The translations under genes and the position numbers were made by a program. DNA of 19,371 nt, taken from contig JAQGKC010000380.1 in assembly GCA_028290305.1 (NCBI GenBank), positions 1-19,371 of the forward strand, written 5' to 3'. This DNA is from Bradyrhizobium sp. Its GTDB lineage: Bacteria > Pseudomonadota > Alphaproteobacteria > Rhizobiales > Xanthobacteraceae. Positions 1 through 7,502 of this stretch are shown piece after piece (position 1 is the first letter of the stretch; every line of letters starts with the position of its first letter). The notes beneath the pieces are model-generated. The model saw nothing but the letters and a program-made list of their open reading frames with translations, did no database searches and was not told where the DNA came from.

Positions 1-1
1 C

Positions 2-169
2 GATGGCAGCGTGATATATTCCGCTTCCGATGATGCCGAGACCTATAGCGTGGTCGACGAAGTCGCGCGGCGCGCGCTGTATACGGGAGCCAGGGTGATG
101 GGTGCGCGGAAGGAGGAATTGCCAGATCGGGCTCCGCTGACGGCTATCCTTCGCTATGAGTTCCATTGA
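2..169 (+). CDS. C-terminal end of a probable baeRF/eRF1-like protein (5' truncated by window)
   Basis: An open plus-strand frame enters at base 2 and ends at TGA 167-169, giving the last 55 residues. The segment has a helix (VVDEVARRAL) followed by TGARVMGARKEELPD and ends PLTAILRYEF. From memory, this resembles the last domain of bacterial archaeo-eukaryotic release factor (baeRF) family proteins, which often end in a P-L-A-A-I-L-R-Y type tail. The members I know are mostly uncharacterised and tend to sit near stress genes. The gene converges on cbpM with only 18 bases between the two stop codons. The family assignment is tentative because most of the protein lies outside the window; that it is coding is fairly secure from codon use and the clean end. 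Confidence 0.5.
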   Translation, partial: DGSVIYSASDDAETYSVVDEVARRALYTGARVMGARKEELPDRAPLTAILRYEFH

Positions 170-187
170 GACGCCAGCCGGCGCCCG

Positions 188-481
188 TCAGCCGACATCC
201 TTGGCGCGATCGGGCCAATCCATCGCGTGAATATCCCTCACCAGGCAACGCAACCCATGCAATTGATCGAGCAGATGCAAAACGATGGCGATGCCCTCGT
301 CGTTGATGCCTAAATCGACCTTGAGATCCTGGATCAGCCGCGCCCGCGCCAGATCGGCGTCCGAAAAAACAAGTGTCTTTCCGCTTGCGAGCGGCACGAG
401 CCACTCCGCTTCGATCCAGGTATTCAGCGTCGGAGCATCAAGATGCGATCGGGCGATGAACTCCTGGGTCTCCATCGTCAC
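188..481 (-). CDS. cbpM: Chaperone modulator CbpM (MerR-like)
   Basis: A 97-residue protein, usual length for CbpM. It begins with a short beta segment and a MerR-like winged-helix region (TWIEAEWLVP...LVFSDADLARARLIQDLKVDLGINDEGIAIVLHLLDQLHGL). In known systems CbpM binds the J-domain of CbpA and inhibits its co-chaperone and DNA-binding activities. Translation probably starts at GTG 481, which overlaps the cbpA stop in a GTGA tetranucleotide, so the two are translationally coupled; an ATG two codons later (475) is an alternative start. It is the last gene of the chaperone operon. The identification is supported both by sequence and by its place after cbpA. Confidence 0.88.
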   Translation of the reverse strand: MTMETQEFIARSHLDAPTLNTWIEAEWLVPLASGKTLVFSDADLARARLIQDLKVDLGINDEGIAIVLHLLDQLHGLRCLVRDIHAMDWPDRAKDVG

Positions 482-1392
482 ACTCCCATCGATTGCCGTG
501 GACTGTATTCCACAGGTTGCCAGCCCGCGACGAATGCGTCGAGTTTTGGATCGGGCTTTTCCGGAAGCATCAGCATCAGCTTGATGTATTCATCGCCTTT
601 GCTGCCATCGGAGCGCGGCACGCCACGTCCTTTGAGCCGGAGAACGCGGCCGGTATTGGACCATTTTGGCACCGCCACCGTGACCGCTCCACCGGGGGTA
701 GGCACCTTGACCTTCGCGCCCAGCACCGCCTCCTTCAGGGATATCGGCAGATCCAGATGGATGTCGTCGCCTTTGCGGGTGAAATAGGGATGCGGCAGGA
801 CGCTGATCTCAATCAGCGCATCGCCGGCCGGCCCATCTCCGACCCCCGGGCGGCCTTTGCCTTTCAAACGCAGGATCTGGCCGTCCCGCGTGCCCGGCGG
901 GATGTTGACGTCGAGCGTGGTGCCGTCGGGCAGCACAATCGATTGCTTGCCGCCGTTGATCGCATCAAGAAAAGCAAGATCGAGGTGATAGCGGACATCC
1001 TGGCCCCGCCGGCGGCGGCCGGCGCGGCCTTCGCGGCCGAAAATCTCCGAGAGAACATCTTCGGCGCCGGCGTAATCGCCGAAATCGGAGAAACCGGCAT
1101 TGCGGGTGTAGGCCGACCAGCCGTCCTGGTCGGCGAAATCCCGGTAGTATTGCCGGCGCGGCCGCTCCGTGCCGGAAGCATCGATTTCGCCGCGGTCAAA
1201 GCGCGCGCGCTTTTCGGGATCGCTGAGGAGATCGTAGGCGGCTGAAATTTCCTTGAACTTTTCTTCAGCGGCCTTGTTGCCGGGATTGAGATCCGGGTGC
1301 AGCTTTTTCGCCAGCCGGCGATAGGCCTTCTGGATTTCGTCCTGGGTAGCTTCCTTGTTCACGCCCAGGGCTGTGTAGGGATCCGCGGCCAA
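478..1392 (-). CDS. cbpA: CbpA-type DnaJ co-chaperone (J-domain, no zinc finger)
   Basis: A 304-residue J-protein that would stimulate DnaK ATPase and deliver substrates. The J-domain covers about residues 1-65 with the HPD motif at 32-34. A basic Gly/Arg-rich linker (GREGRAGRRRRGQ) follows, then the two C-terminal substrate-binding domains. The four CxxCxGxG zinc-finger repeats of DnaJ are absent, which makes it class B/CbpA-like. The start is TTG at 1392: an AGGAG sequence lies six bases upstream and the product begins MAADPYTALGV, as J-proteins do. The stop overlaps cbpM by four bases, and grpE lies 45 bases upstream. It sits in the place that dnaJ takes in ordinary dnaK operons. Confidence 0.93.
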   Translation of the reverse strand: MAADPYTALGVNKEATQDEIQKAYRRLAKKLHPDLNPGNKAAEEKFKEISAAYDLLSDPEKRARFDRGEIDASGTERPRRQYYRDFADQDGWSAYTRNAGFSDFGDYAGAEDVLSEIFGREGRAGRRRRGQDVRYHLDLAFLDAINGGKQSIVLPDGTTLDVNIPPGTRDGQILRLKGKGRPGVGDGPAGDALIEISVLPHPYFTRKGDDIHLDLPISLKEAVLGAKVKVPTPGGAVTVAVPKWSNTGRVLRLKGRGVPRSDGSKGDEYIKLMLMLPEKPDPKLDAFVAGWQPVEYSPRQSMGV

Positions 1393-1437
1393 TGCCCACT
1401 CCTGTCTCTACGCCGGCAAAGCCAGGCGAATGTGGCG

Positions 1438-1977
1438 TCATTGTTCCGCCGCCCGCGACGGTTGTTGCGCGGATTTGGCCACGACAACGCGGGCCGGCCG
1501 CAGCAGGCGGTCGTGAAGCATATAGCCATTTTCCAAAACCTGGACCACGCTGCCGGGGGGCTGTTCGGTCTCATCGGTTTCCATCACCGCTTCGTGCTTC
1601 CTGGGATCAAACGGCTGGTTGAGCGCATCGATCTCCGTAACGCCGAAACGATTGAGAATCTGCGCCAGAATGCGATCAGTCGCGGCAACGCCCGCGATCA
1701 GGCCGTCTGCCTTCCTCGGCTCCGGATCGGCCGCGCTGGCGTCGATCGCCCGACGCAGATTGTCAACAACCTGCAACAGTTCGCGGGCAAAGTTCGCGAT
1801 CGCATATTGCTGGGCGTCTTGCTCGCGCCGTTCTCCCTGACGCCTGGTGTTCTCGGTCTCGGCCAGCGCCCGCATAAACCGGTCGCGCAAAGAGGCGATT
1901 TCGGACGCCGGATCGTTTTCTGTGCCTTCGCTCGTAACTGACGGGTCGACATCGTTTTCCATGGTGTTGGTCGCCAT
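1438..1977 (-). CDS. grpE: GrpE nucleotide exchange factor (accessory copy)
   Basis: A 179-residue GrpE, the ADP-release factor for DnaK. It has an acidic N-terminus, a long coiled coil (about residues 25-75, ASLRDRFMRALAETENTRRQ...NFARELLQVVDNLRRAI) and a C-terminal beta domain with the conserved pattern PPGSVVQVLENGYMLHDRLLRPARVVVA. The ATG at 1977 is preceded by GGTGGGAG at good spacing. It lies 43 bases after dnaK and 45 bases before cbpA on the same strand, so the three are very likely co-transcribed. Because it sits with cbpA/cbpM and an Hsp20 it is probably a second, stress-specialised grpE rather than the housekeeping gene; that is inference. Confidence 0.93.
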   Translation of the reverse strand: MATNTMENDVDPSVTSEGTENDPASEIASLRDRFMRALAETENTRRQGERREQDAQQYAIANFARELLQVVDNLRRAIDASAADPEPRKADGLIAGVAATDRILAQILNRFGVTEIDALNQPFDPRKHEAVMETDETEQPPGSVVQVLENGYMLHDRLLRPARVVVAKSAQQPSRAAEQ

Positions 1978-2020
1978 GTCTTACTCCCACCAAACCTTAA
2001 TACTCTGACGTCTTGCCGAG

Positions 2021-3943
2021 TCAGGACGCCTTGCGGTCGCGAGGATCGACTTCTTCGAATTCCGCATCGACGACGTCATCACCGGAACCGGAGGAGCCAC
2101 TTCCGCCGCCGGACGATCCAGCTTGGCCGCCTGCGCCTTGCGCGGCAGCCCGATTGGCTTCGCCTATCCTGGACGCCGCCTGCATCAGTCGCTCCGTTGC
2201 CTGACGGATGGTTTGCGCGTTCTCCGCCGTCAGCTTTTGTTTGGCGTCGGCGATCGCCTGCTCGACCTCTCTCTTGAGGTCAGCGGGAATCTTCGTCTCC
2301 GACCCTTTCAGCGTCTTCTCGGTGCTATAGATCGCCGCGTCGGCCTGGTTGCGTGCTTCGACGAGTTCCTTGCGGCGCTTGTCTTCTTCGGCGTGAGCTT
2401 CGGCCTCCTTGACCATCCTCTCGATCTCTGCCTCGCTCAGGCCGCCGGATGCCTGGATCCGGATGCTCTGTTCCTTGCCGCTGGCCTTGTCCTTGGCCGA
2501 CACGTTGACGATGCCGTTGGCGTCGATATCGAAGGTGACCTCGATTTGCGACATACCCCGTGGCGCGGGCGGAATCCCGACCAGGTCGAACTGGGCGAGG
2601 AGCTTGTTGTCGGCGGCCATCTCCCGCTCGCCCTGGAATACGCGGATGGTGACCGCGGTTTGATTGTCCTCCGCCGTTGAGAAAACCTGGCTCTTCTTGG
2701 TCGGTATGGTGGTGTTGCGGTCGATCAGCTTGGTCATGACGCCGCCAAGCGTCTCGATGCCGAGCGACAACGGGGTGACATCGAGCAGCAGGACATCCTT
2801 GACATCGCCCTGCAGCACGCCGGCCTGGATCGCGGCGCCGATGGCGACGACTTCGTCCGGATTGACGCCCTTATGCGGCTCACGTCCGAACAGTTTTTGC
2901 ACGGTTTCCTGGACTTTCGGCATCCGGGTTTGGCCGCCGACCAGCACCACCTCGTTGATATCAGACGGCTGCAGACTCGCGTCCTTCAATGCGGCCTTGC
3001 ACGGCTCGATGGTGCGCTGGATCAGGTCGTCGACCAGGGCTTCCAGCTTGGCGCGCGACAGCTTGACGGCAAGATGCTTCGGTCCGTTCTGATCCGCGGT
3101 AATGAACGGCAGATTGACGTCGGTCTGGGTGGCGCTCGAGAGTTCGATCTTGGCCTTTTCGGCGGCGTCCTTGAGCCGCTGTAGCGCGAGGCGATCCTTG
3201 CGCAGATCGATGCCGTTCTCTTTGCGGAATTCGTCAGCCAGATAATCGATGATGCGTTTGTCGAAATCCTCACCGCCGAGGAAAGTGTCGCCGTTGGTCG
3301 ATTTGACCTCGAATACGCCGTCGCCGACCTCGAGAATCGAAATGTCGAACGTGCCTCCGCCGAGGTCATAGACGGCGATCTTGCCGTGTCCCTTCTTTTC
3401 CAGTCCATAGGCAAGCGCGGCGGCGGTGGGCTCGTTGATGATACGCAGTACCTCAAGACCGGCAATCCGGCCGGCATCCTTGGTCGCCTGGCGCTGGGCA
3501 TCGTTGAAATATGCGGGTACGGTAATCACGGCCTGCGTGACGTTGCTGCCGAGATAGGCTTCCGCGGTTTCCTTCATCTTGGTGAGGATGAACGCGCTGA
3601 TCTGGCTCGGTGAGTACTTCTTGCCTCTGATCTCAACCCACGCATCGCCGTTGTCGCCCCGCACGATATGGTAGGGCACCATCGTCTTGTCTTTTTCAGT
3701 GATCGGGTCGTCATAGCGCCGGCCGATCAATCGCTTGATGGCGTATACCGTGTTTTCCGGATTGGTAATGCTCTGGCGCTTGGCCGGCTGCCCGATCAGG
3801 ATTTCGCCGTCGTCGGTGAAAGCGACCATTGAGGGCGTGGTGCGGCCGCCCTCGGCATTCTCGATGACCTTGGCCTTGTTTCCTTCCATCACGGCAACGC
3901 AAGAATTGGTGGTGCCGAGATCGATGCCAATTGCCTTCGCCAT
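2021..3943 (-). CDS. dnaK: Chaperone DnaK (Hsp70), accessory copy
   Basis: A full-length 640-residue Hsp70 that folds and disaggregates proteins in an ATP-driven cycle. Visible elements are the N-terminal phosphate loop [10 protein letters not shown] (6-15), the second phosphate loop DLGGGTFD (193-200), [10 protein letters not shown] (333-342), the interdomain linker [10 protein letters not shown] (383-392), the substrate domain, and a Gly/Ser-rich tail ending in an acidic EFEEVDP motif. No key residue appears lost. AAGGAG sits seven bases before ATG 3943. It follows hsp20 by 116 bases and precedes grpE and cbpA, giving a DnaK-GrpE-CbpA set. Alphaproteobacteria normally carry a separate dnaK-dnaJ locus, so this is probably a paralogue; that cannot be proved from the window. 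Confidence 0.97.
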   Translation of the reverse strand: MAKAIGIDLGTTNSCVAVMEGNKAKVIENAEGGRTTPSMVAFTDDGEILIGQPAKRQSITNPENTVYAIKRLIGRRYDDPITEKDKTMVPYHIVRGDNGDAWVEIRGKKYSPSQISAFILTKMKETAEAYLGSNVTQAVITVPAYFNDAQRQATKDAGRIAGLEVLRIINEPTAAALAYGLEKKGHGKIAVYDLGGGTFDISILEVGDGVFEVKSTNGDTFLGGEDFDKRIIDYLADEFRKENGIDLRKDRLALQRLKDAAEKAKIELSSATQTDVNLPFITADQNGPKHLAVKLSRAKLEALVDDLIQRTIEPCKAALKDASLQPSDINEVVLVGGQTRMPKVQETVQKLFGREPHKGVNPDEVVAIGAAIQAGVLQGDVKDVLLLDVTPLSLGIETLGGVMTKLIDRNTTIPTKKSQVFSTAEDNQTAVTIRVFQGEREMAADNKLLAQFDLVGIPPAPRGMSQIEVTFDIDANGIVNVSAKDKASGKEQSIRIQASGGLSEAEIERMVKEAEAHAEEDKRRKELVEARNQADAAIYSTEKTLKGSETKIPADLKREVEQAIADAKQKLTAENAQTIRQATERLMQAASRIGEANRAAAQGAGGQAGSSGGGSGSSGSGDDVVDAEFEEVDPRDRKAS

Positions 3944-4059
3944 AACCAGGCTCCTTGTTCATTAGATGCGTATAAGCGGCTATCTTCGATCACATGCGGG
4001 ACGCGCGAAGCGCGTCGGGAGGAAAAACGGCAAGCGCGTCCCGCGCCCGCTCGGGGACG

Positions 4060-4554
4060 TCAAGCGGCTTGCTTGGTCTCCTGCTTGGGCTCTTCCTTGA
4101 CCTCGATCTTCTTCGGCTCGGGTTTGGCCGGCTTCGGAATCGTGATCTTCAGAACCCCGTTCGACATCGTCGCCTGTACGCTTGACGGATCGATGCCGGG
4201 AGGCAATTGCAGCACGCGGAGGAACACGCCATAGGTCCGCTCGCTGTGCTGGACGTTCTTGTCCTTCTGGTTTTCCTCGATCTTCTTCTCACCGCGGATG
4301 GTGAGCGTGTCATCCTCGATCGTTATCTCGACATCCTTGCGCTCAAGCCCTGGCATCTCCGCGCTGATCTCGATCGCCTTGTCGGCCTCCGAGATTTCGA
4401 TGCTGGGAACGATATTCTTTGCGCCGTCGGGTCCTACTCCCTGCGCGAATTCGTTGAACAGCCGGTCGATCTCGCGATGCAGGCCGAACAATCCGAAGCC
4501 AGGCGGCATCAATGCGTTGGGCTCCCGAGACGGAACCAGTGATCTTAACCTCAT
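4060..4554 (-). CDS. Hsp20 family small heat-shock protein
   Basis: A 164-residue small heat-shock protein, an ATP-independent holdase that would hand clients to the DnaK system encoded just downstream. It has an N-terminal arm with PPGFGLFGLHREIDRLFNEF, an alpha-crystallin domain from about residue 48 (PSIEISEADKAIEISAEMPGLERKDVEITIEDDTLTI through GVLKITIPKP), and a charged Lys/Glu tail containing an I-x-V motif (KKIEV). The frame is open further upstream, but ATG 4554 is chosen because AGGAGA lies five bases before it and the product then starts like other family members (MRLRSLVP). It lies 65 bases after the BON gene and 116 bases before dnaK. Confidence 0.94.
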   Translation of the reverse strand: MRLRSLVPSREPNALMPPGFGLFGLHREIDRLFNEFAQGVGPDGAKNIVPSIEISEADKAIEISAEMPGLERKDVEITIEDDTLTIRGEKKIEENQKDKNVQHSERTYGVFLRVLQLPPGIDPSSVQATMSNGVLKITIPKPAKPEPKKIEVKEEPKQETKQAA

Positions 4555-4619
4555 GGGATTCTCCTTTTTTAGTTTTTTAGCTTGAGGACTTGTCGTTGGG
4601 TGCGAGCAAGGTGGCGGCT

Positions 4620-5273
4620 TCACGGACTGACCACGATCCGGTCTTCGACCTTGGTGACGCCGGGCGCCGACCAGGCGACGCGTTCGGCTTCCTCGCGTTC
4701 GATCCAAGAGCGAACAGTGCCTTTCAGTATCACCTCACTGCCGTTGGCTTCGACGGTGATCCGATTGGCGTCGACCTCGGCATTTCGCTTGAAGGCGTCT
4801 ATGATTTTGCGCTGAAGCTCTGAAGGTTCCACCTTGGGCTTCACCGTGACGACGTTGGTCACTCCCTTTACGCCTTTGACTTTTCGCATGGCATTTTCGG
4901 CGGTGGTTTTTTGATATTGCCACTCCACCGCGCCTTCCAGAGTTACCCAGCCATCCTTGACGATGACCTTGATCCGGTCATGAGAAATCGGCAGTTCGGC
5001 CTTCAGGGCCGCGACCGCATCGCGCGCGATGTCCGGATCGGGGCGCTGATCGATGGCCGGCAGCCGAACCTCGATATCATTCGCGACCGCGCGAACGCCG
5101 GCGACCCGCTTCGCGGCCTGCTCGGCTTCGAGCCTGTCGGTGTAACTTTTGACAAAGCCCGCCAACGTCACAACGCCATCCTTTACCGAGACTGCAATAT
5201 CCGAAGCATCGAGATCGGGATCCCATTTCAATTCCTCGCGAACATCGCGTTCTATCTCTTCGTTGGATTTCAT
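4620..5273 (-). CDS. Triple BON-domain protein (OsmY-like)
   Basis: A 217-residue protein made of three BON domains, at about residues 3-72, 77-145 and 150-217. Each repeats the pattern of a helix, D-x-x-x-I-x-V-x-x-x-x-G-x-V-T-L-x-G, and a closing ...VxxVxN/ED-I-x-V. BON domains occur in osmotic- and envelope-stress proteins such as E. coli OsmY and are thought to bind phospholipid or other hydrophobic surfaces. No signal peptide is visible, unlike OsmY, so export is not indicated. ATG 5273 is chosen because GAGGAG lies six bases upstream and the first BON domain begins at once. It is the first gene of the operon that continues into hsp20, dnaK, grpE, cbpA and cbpM. Confidence 0.88.
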   Translation of the reverse strand: MKSNEEIERDVREELKWDPDLDASDIAVSVKDGVVTLAGFVKSYTDRLEAEQAAKRVAGVRAVANDIEVRLPAIDQRPDPDIARDAVAALKAELPISHDRIKVIVKDGWVTLEGAVEWQYQKTTAENAMRKVKGVKGVTNVVTVKPKVEPSELQRKIIDAFKRNAEVDANRITVEANGSEVILKGTVRSWIEREEAERVAWSAPGVTKVEDRIVVSP

Positions 5274-5338
5274 GACTGGCTCCTCGTCTGGACAAAAGGG
5301 AATTGCGGGCTCGGTTGACGACGTCACCGATCGCAACA

Positions 5339-5379
5339 AGTCTAAGAGAGGTGGCCGGTACAGCCATGACGTCCGTCAA
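5339..5379 (-). promoter_or_regulatory. Crp/Fnr-type operator plus -10 for the BON-hsp20-dnaK-grpE-cbpA-cbpM operon
   Basis: Read on the minus strand, TTGACGGACGTCAT (5379-5366) is a near-perfect TTGAY-N4-RTCAA palindrome. A TAGACT hexamer (5344-5339) lies with its centre 31 bp from the palindrome centre, as at class II Fnr/FixK-activated promoters. The predicted start is near 5332, about 58 bases before the BON ATG. A shorter related sequence, TTGACGACGTCA, occurs at 5315-5326. Seven other units in this window carry the same kind of box. The regulator's identity is inferred. Confidence 0.6.
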
Positions 5380-5503
5380 CTTCCGCACCAAGTTTATCAT
5401 TCGTGGTGAAGGAGTTTGTCGTCATGCCGGTTGCGAACATTTCCGGATGCTTCGGTAAAACGATCGCGGCCACGGCGCCGGCGATTTCCAGATCGCCAGC
5501 GGC

Positions 5504-6157
5504 TCAAGGTCGCCCGAGCGGCTCGTCACCTAGCCATGGGTCGGGTCGCAGCGAAGCGAGCGGAAGATCCTCGGTTCGTTTCGCGAGCTCAATTTCGTGA
5601 ACATGGACGGCTTCTCCGCCATGCCGCATTAGAATTTCCTGAGCTCGGGTTTCCTGCTCCGGAGATCGAACGCGTACCCAAATCAGCAAGCCGTGAGCTT
5701 CGGCAAGCTTCTCTAATCCTCGCGCGCGCTCGCGCTGCAACCGCCGACGCGCCCAAAGCACCGCCCCGCCGCCTATAATGAACCCGGTCAGAACCGATAA
5801 AATGGCGACCGGGATCGGCCTGAAGTCCTTTACGACAAGAAAGAACGCCATGGCGACTGCCGCAGCGCCACCGGCGACGCAGCCGACGACAGCGTCCGCG
5901 ACCTCTACATCGTCGTCGCCCAAAAAAGGCTGCCGCGGCGCGGTCGGGACATCGGCAACATCCGCGGCGGGAATCGCGCTGTAGCTCAATCGCCGCTGCA
6001 GCTCATCGAACGATGCACTGACATCGATATCGGCGCGGTCGAACCCTGACACCAGCAGCTCTTCCGCGGCATCGACGAGCGCCTTCCGAGAATGGAAGAC
6101 GCCCGTCACCTCACGGGTGCGGACCTTGTCCAGGACGTCGTCTGACGATGCAAGCAT
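5504..6157 (-). CDS. Unknown membrane protein with two transmembrane helices
   Basis: A 217-residue protein. Residues 1-90 form a soluble N-terminal domain (TREVTGVFHSRKALVDAAEELLVSGFDRADIDV), similar in style to the N-terminus of heat-induced/general stress proteins that sense or bridge to membranes. Two hydrophobic helices follow (about 88-108 and 115-134, the second Gly-rich: LTGFIIGGGAVLWARRR), then a C-terminal cytosolic domain with WVRVRSPEQETRAQEILMRHGGEAVHVHEIEL. The last segment resembles the end of many rhizobial stress-island membrane proteins. I do not recognise a named family. ATG 6157 has only a weak GGAAAA upstream. It starts 25 bases after the PRC-barrel gene remnant, so both may share the promoter at 6673-6713. 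Confidence 0.8.
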   Translation of the reverse strand: MLASSDDVLDKVRTREVTGVFHSRKALVDAAEELLVSGFDRADIDVSASFDELQRRLSYSAIPAADVADVPTAPRQPFLGDDDVEVADAVVGCVAGGAAAVAMAFFLVVKDFRPIPVAILSVLTGFIIGGGAVLWARRRLQRERARGLEKLAEAHGLLIWVRVRSPEQETRAQEILMRHGGEAVHVHEIELAKRTEDLPLASLRPDPWLGDEPLGRP

Positions 6158-6182
6158 CGGGGTTTTCCAGGTTGCGGTTCGG

Positions 6183-6529
6183 TCACGCCGGATAGTTGAA
6201 TTGCGATAACTTTTTCAGTTCGTCCTTCGAGGCGCCGGGCGGCGTGACTTTCTGTCCTTTGTCGTCGATGACAAGGCTGTCATACGGCACCGCGACAAGC
6301 GTCCGCCCACACCCAGGAAGCCGCCCACCTGCAGCACCGCGAATTGAAGCTGCTTCTTGTCCTTGTCTGCGATCAGGTCATCGATGGTGCCGATCTTTTC
6401 GTTCTTGTCGTTGATGACGCTGCTGCCGATCAGCTTGCTCAACCGATAGCCTTGCGAGACGACCGAAAGGTCGACCTTGACGAGTGATACACCGGCTTGC
6501 GGCAGCGCAGAACTCGTCGCGAGGAACAT
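6183..6529 (-). pseudogene. PRC-barrel domain protein, frameshifted
   Basis: One frame gives a PRC-barrel core (VSLVKVDLSVVSQGYRLSKL, IGSSVINDKNEKIGTIDDLI, LQFAVLQVGGFLGVGGR). The match then breaks at about 6299-6303 and resumes in another frame as LVAVPYDSLVIDDKGQKVTP...DELKKLSQFNYPA up to TGA 6185-6183. One missing base explains it. The 5' end is also abnormal. The core frame is closed by TGA a few codons before MFLATSSALPQAG, which looks like the end of a signal peptide, while the only ATG with a strong ribosome site (AGGAG, ATG 6639) is in the third frame. Intact relatives are secreted PRC-barrel proteins of about 120-130 residues. Either the gene is broken at both ends or the assembly has errors here. 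Confidence 0.75.
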
Positions 6530-6672
6530 CGCAAGCGCCGCAGATCATCCAGTCGGAAGAGCGTCTTCGTCCGGCGAGCGAGGGAGTTGCATCTGTGCCA
6601 GGTTTCAGCGAGGATTCGGAATCCTGTGAAGGCAAGCATGGTTCTCTCCTGAGAATTTTTGCATGGACGGAG

Positions 6673-6713
6673 GGATAATTCGGGGAGCTCAAAACAGCAC
6701 TGACGATCGTCAA
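6673..6713 (-). promoter_or_regulatory. Crp/Fnr-type operator upstream of the PRC-barrel remnant and 217-residue membrane protein
   Basis: The minus strand carries TTGACGATCGTCAG (6713-6700), matching TTGAY-N4-RTCA with one mismatch in the last position. An AT-rich AATTATCC (6680-6673) lies about 30 bp from the box centre and could be the -10. The strong ribosome site and ATG at 6639 follow about 67 bases after the box centre. The box has outlived the gene it immediately precedes, or still serves the downstream membrane-protein gene. Confidence 0.5.
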
Positions 6714-6735
6714 TTCGAACGATCTTTATCGAAAA

Positions 6736-6769
6736 CGTCACCCTGATCTGAGCGTCATCCTGATCTGAG
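6736..6769 (+). repeat. Tandem 17-bp duplication at the 3' end of the DsbA-like remnant
   Basis: Two adjacent copies of a 17-base unit, CGTCAYCCTGATCTGAG, differ at one position. The stop codon of the DsbA-like reading frame (6757-6755) lies inside the second copy, so the duplication may have altered the original end of that gene. No function is apparent. Confidence 0.7.
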
Positions 6770-7329
6770 TGGCTGTTTCGAAAAATCTGTCACGTGCTGG
6801 TCGGCGGCATAGCGCATCTGGATTCCCGCCACCAGCGAGGCGTAATCATACGCACCATCATGCCGCACGCCGTTGATGAAAAAGGTCGGTGTACCGTTGA
6901 CGCCGCTGCGGACGCCGCCCATGAAATCGCTGCGCACCTTGTTTTTGAACTGGCCCGTCTCAAGCGCATTGCGCATGGCTGCTTCGGGAAGCCCGAGCTA
7001 CGCGCCGATCAGAAAAATCGCGGTGATGCTCAGCCGGCTCTGATTTTCGAACAAGGCATCCTGCATTTCCCAAAACAGCCCCGCTGCGCCGGCGAACTCC
7101 GCGCTTTCGGCGGCGATCTCGGCGTGCGGGTGTATTCTTCGGTCAGAGGGAAATGACGGAAAACAAACCGCAGGCGTCCACGAAAGGACAATTGAACGTG
7201 ATTGACGATGGGATATGCCCACGCGCAATGCGGACATTCCTAGTCGCCGTATTCGACAAGCGTAATCGGCGCGTTTGCAGGTCCGCGGATGTGATCATTT
7301 TGCGAGACTGGAATTTTCAAGGTGGCCAT
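6755..7329 (-). pseudogene. DsbA-family thioredoxin-fold oxidoreductase, disrupted
   Basis: Read from ATG 7329, the frame gives MATLKIPVSQNDHIRGPANA, then PITLVEYGD, an in-frame TAG (7242-7240), ECPHC and AWAYPIVNHVQLSF...RFVFRHFPLTE. A frameshift follows near 7134-7142, and the match continues as IHPHAEIAAESAEFAGAAGLFWEMQDALFENQ...FLIGA, a second TAG (7000-6998), and LGLPEAAMRNALETG...GVNGTPTFFINGVRHDGAYDY up to TGA 6757-6755. The CPHC active site and the cis-proline loop GTPTFF are those of DsbA/Thioredoxin_4 proteins such as those linked to NhaA in rhizobia. The first TAG replaces the Tyr of the usual YGDYECPHC. Two stops plus a frameshift make an active product unlikely. Total length (about 190 residues) is normal for the family. 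Confidence 0.85.
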
Positions 7330-7381
7330 GAGCGTTTGCCTGATCTGGGAGCTTTTCGAGGGCGGCTCGCGGCAGCTGTTC

Positions 7382-7423
7382 CTCCTAGGCCCCCCACCCA
7401 TTTACGTCCTTGATTGCAATCAA
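7382..7423 (-). promoter_or_regulatory. Perfect Fnr/FixK box upstream of the DsbA-like remnant
   Basis: TTGATTGCAATCAA (7410-7423) is a perfect 14-bp palindrome identical to the textbook Fnr/FixK consensus TTGAT-N4-ATCAA. On the minus strand a TAGGAG hexamer (7387-7382) lies 32 bp from the box centre. The DsbA-like ATG (7329) is 87 bases from the centre. The divergent Crp/Fnr fragment begins near 7503, so the box could also act as an autoregulatory site for that gene before it was damaged. Confidence 0.65.
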
Positions 7424-7483
7424 TTTTGAGCACTTCAATGTTCGCTGCAGCGGCGTGTTATCAGAGCGTTATCTGCGACCGTG

Positions 7484-7502
7484 TTACGTAGTTTTACGGT
7501 AG
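7484..7502 (+). promoter_or_regulatory. Direct repeat TTACGTAG / TTACGGTAG, possible FixJ-type response-regulator site
   Basis: TTACGTAG (7484-7491) is followed by TTACGGTAG (7494-7502), starting exactly 10 bp later, one helical turn. It lies immediately before the Crp/Fnr (fixK-like) coding remnant. FixJ-type regulators are reported to bind GTA-rich sites upstream of fixK, and a fixJ-like gene is 400 bases away, so the link is plausible. A related GTAG...TTTTTACGGT sequence occurs upstream of the kinase gene (10340-10357, minus strand). This is pattern recognition only. Confidence 0.3.

Noticed and set aside
493..1245. 250-codon plus-strand frame opposite cbpA
   Set aside because: Antisense to a clear J-protein gene; its Ala/Arg/Gly-rich translation matches nothing recognisable.
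4000..4016. GACGCG-CGAAG-CGCGTC hairpin between hsp20 and dnaK
   Set aside because: Short stem, no T-run on the minus strand, and located inside a co-directional operon; not good enough to call a terminator or regulatory element.
5480..5497. GGCGAT/ATCGCC hairpin just past the 217-residue membrane protein gene
   Set aside because: Six-base stem without a T-run; too weak for a terminator call.
6998..7242. Amber suppression or pyrrolysine-type recoding of the DsbA-like gene
   Set aside because: An additional frameshift in the same gene and decay of its neighbours make ordinary gene loss far more likely.
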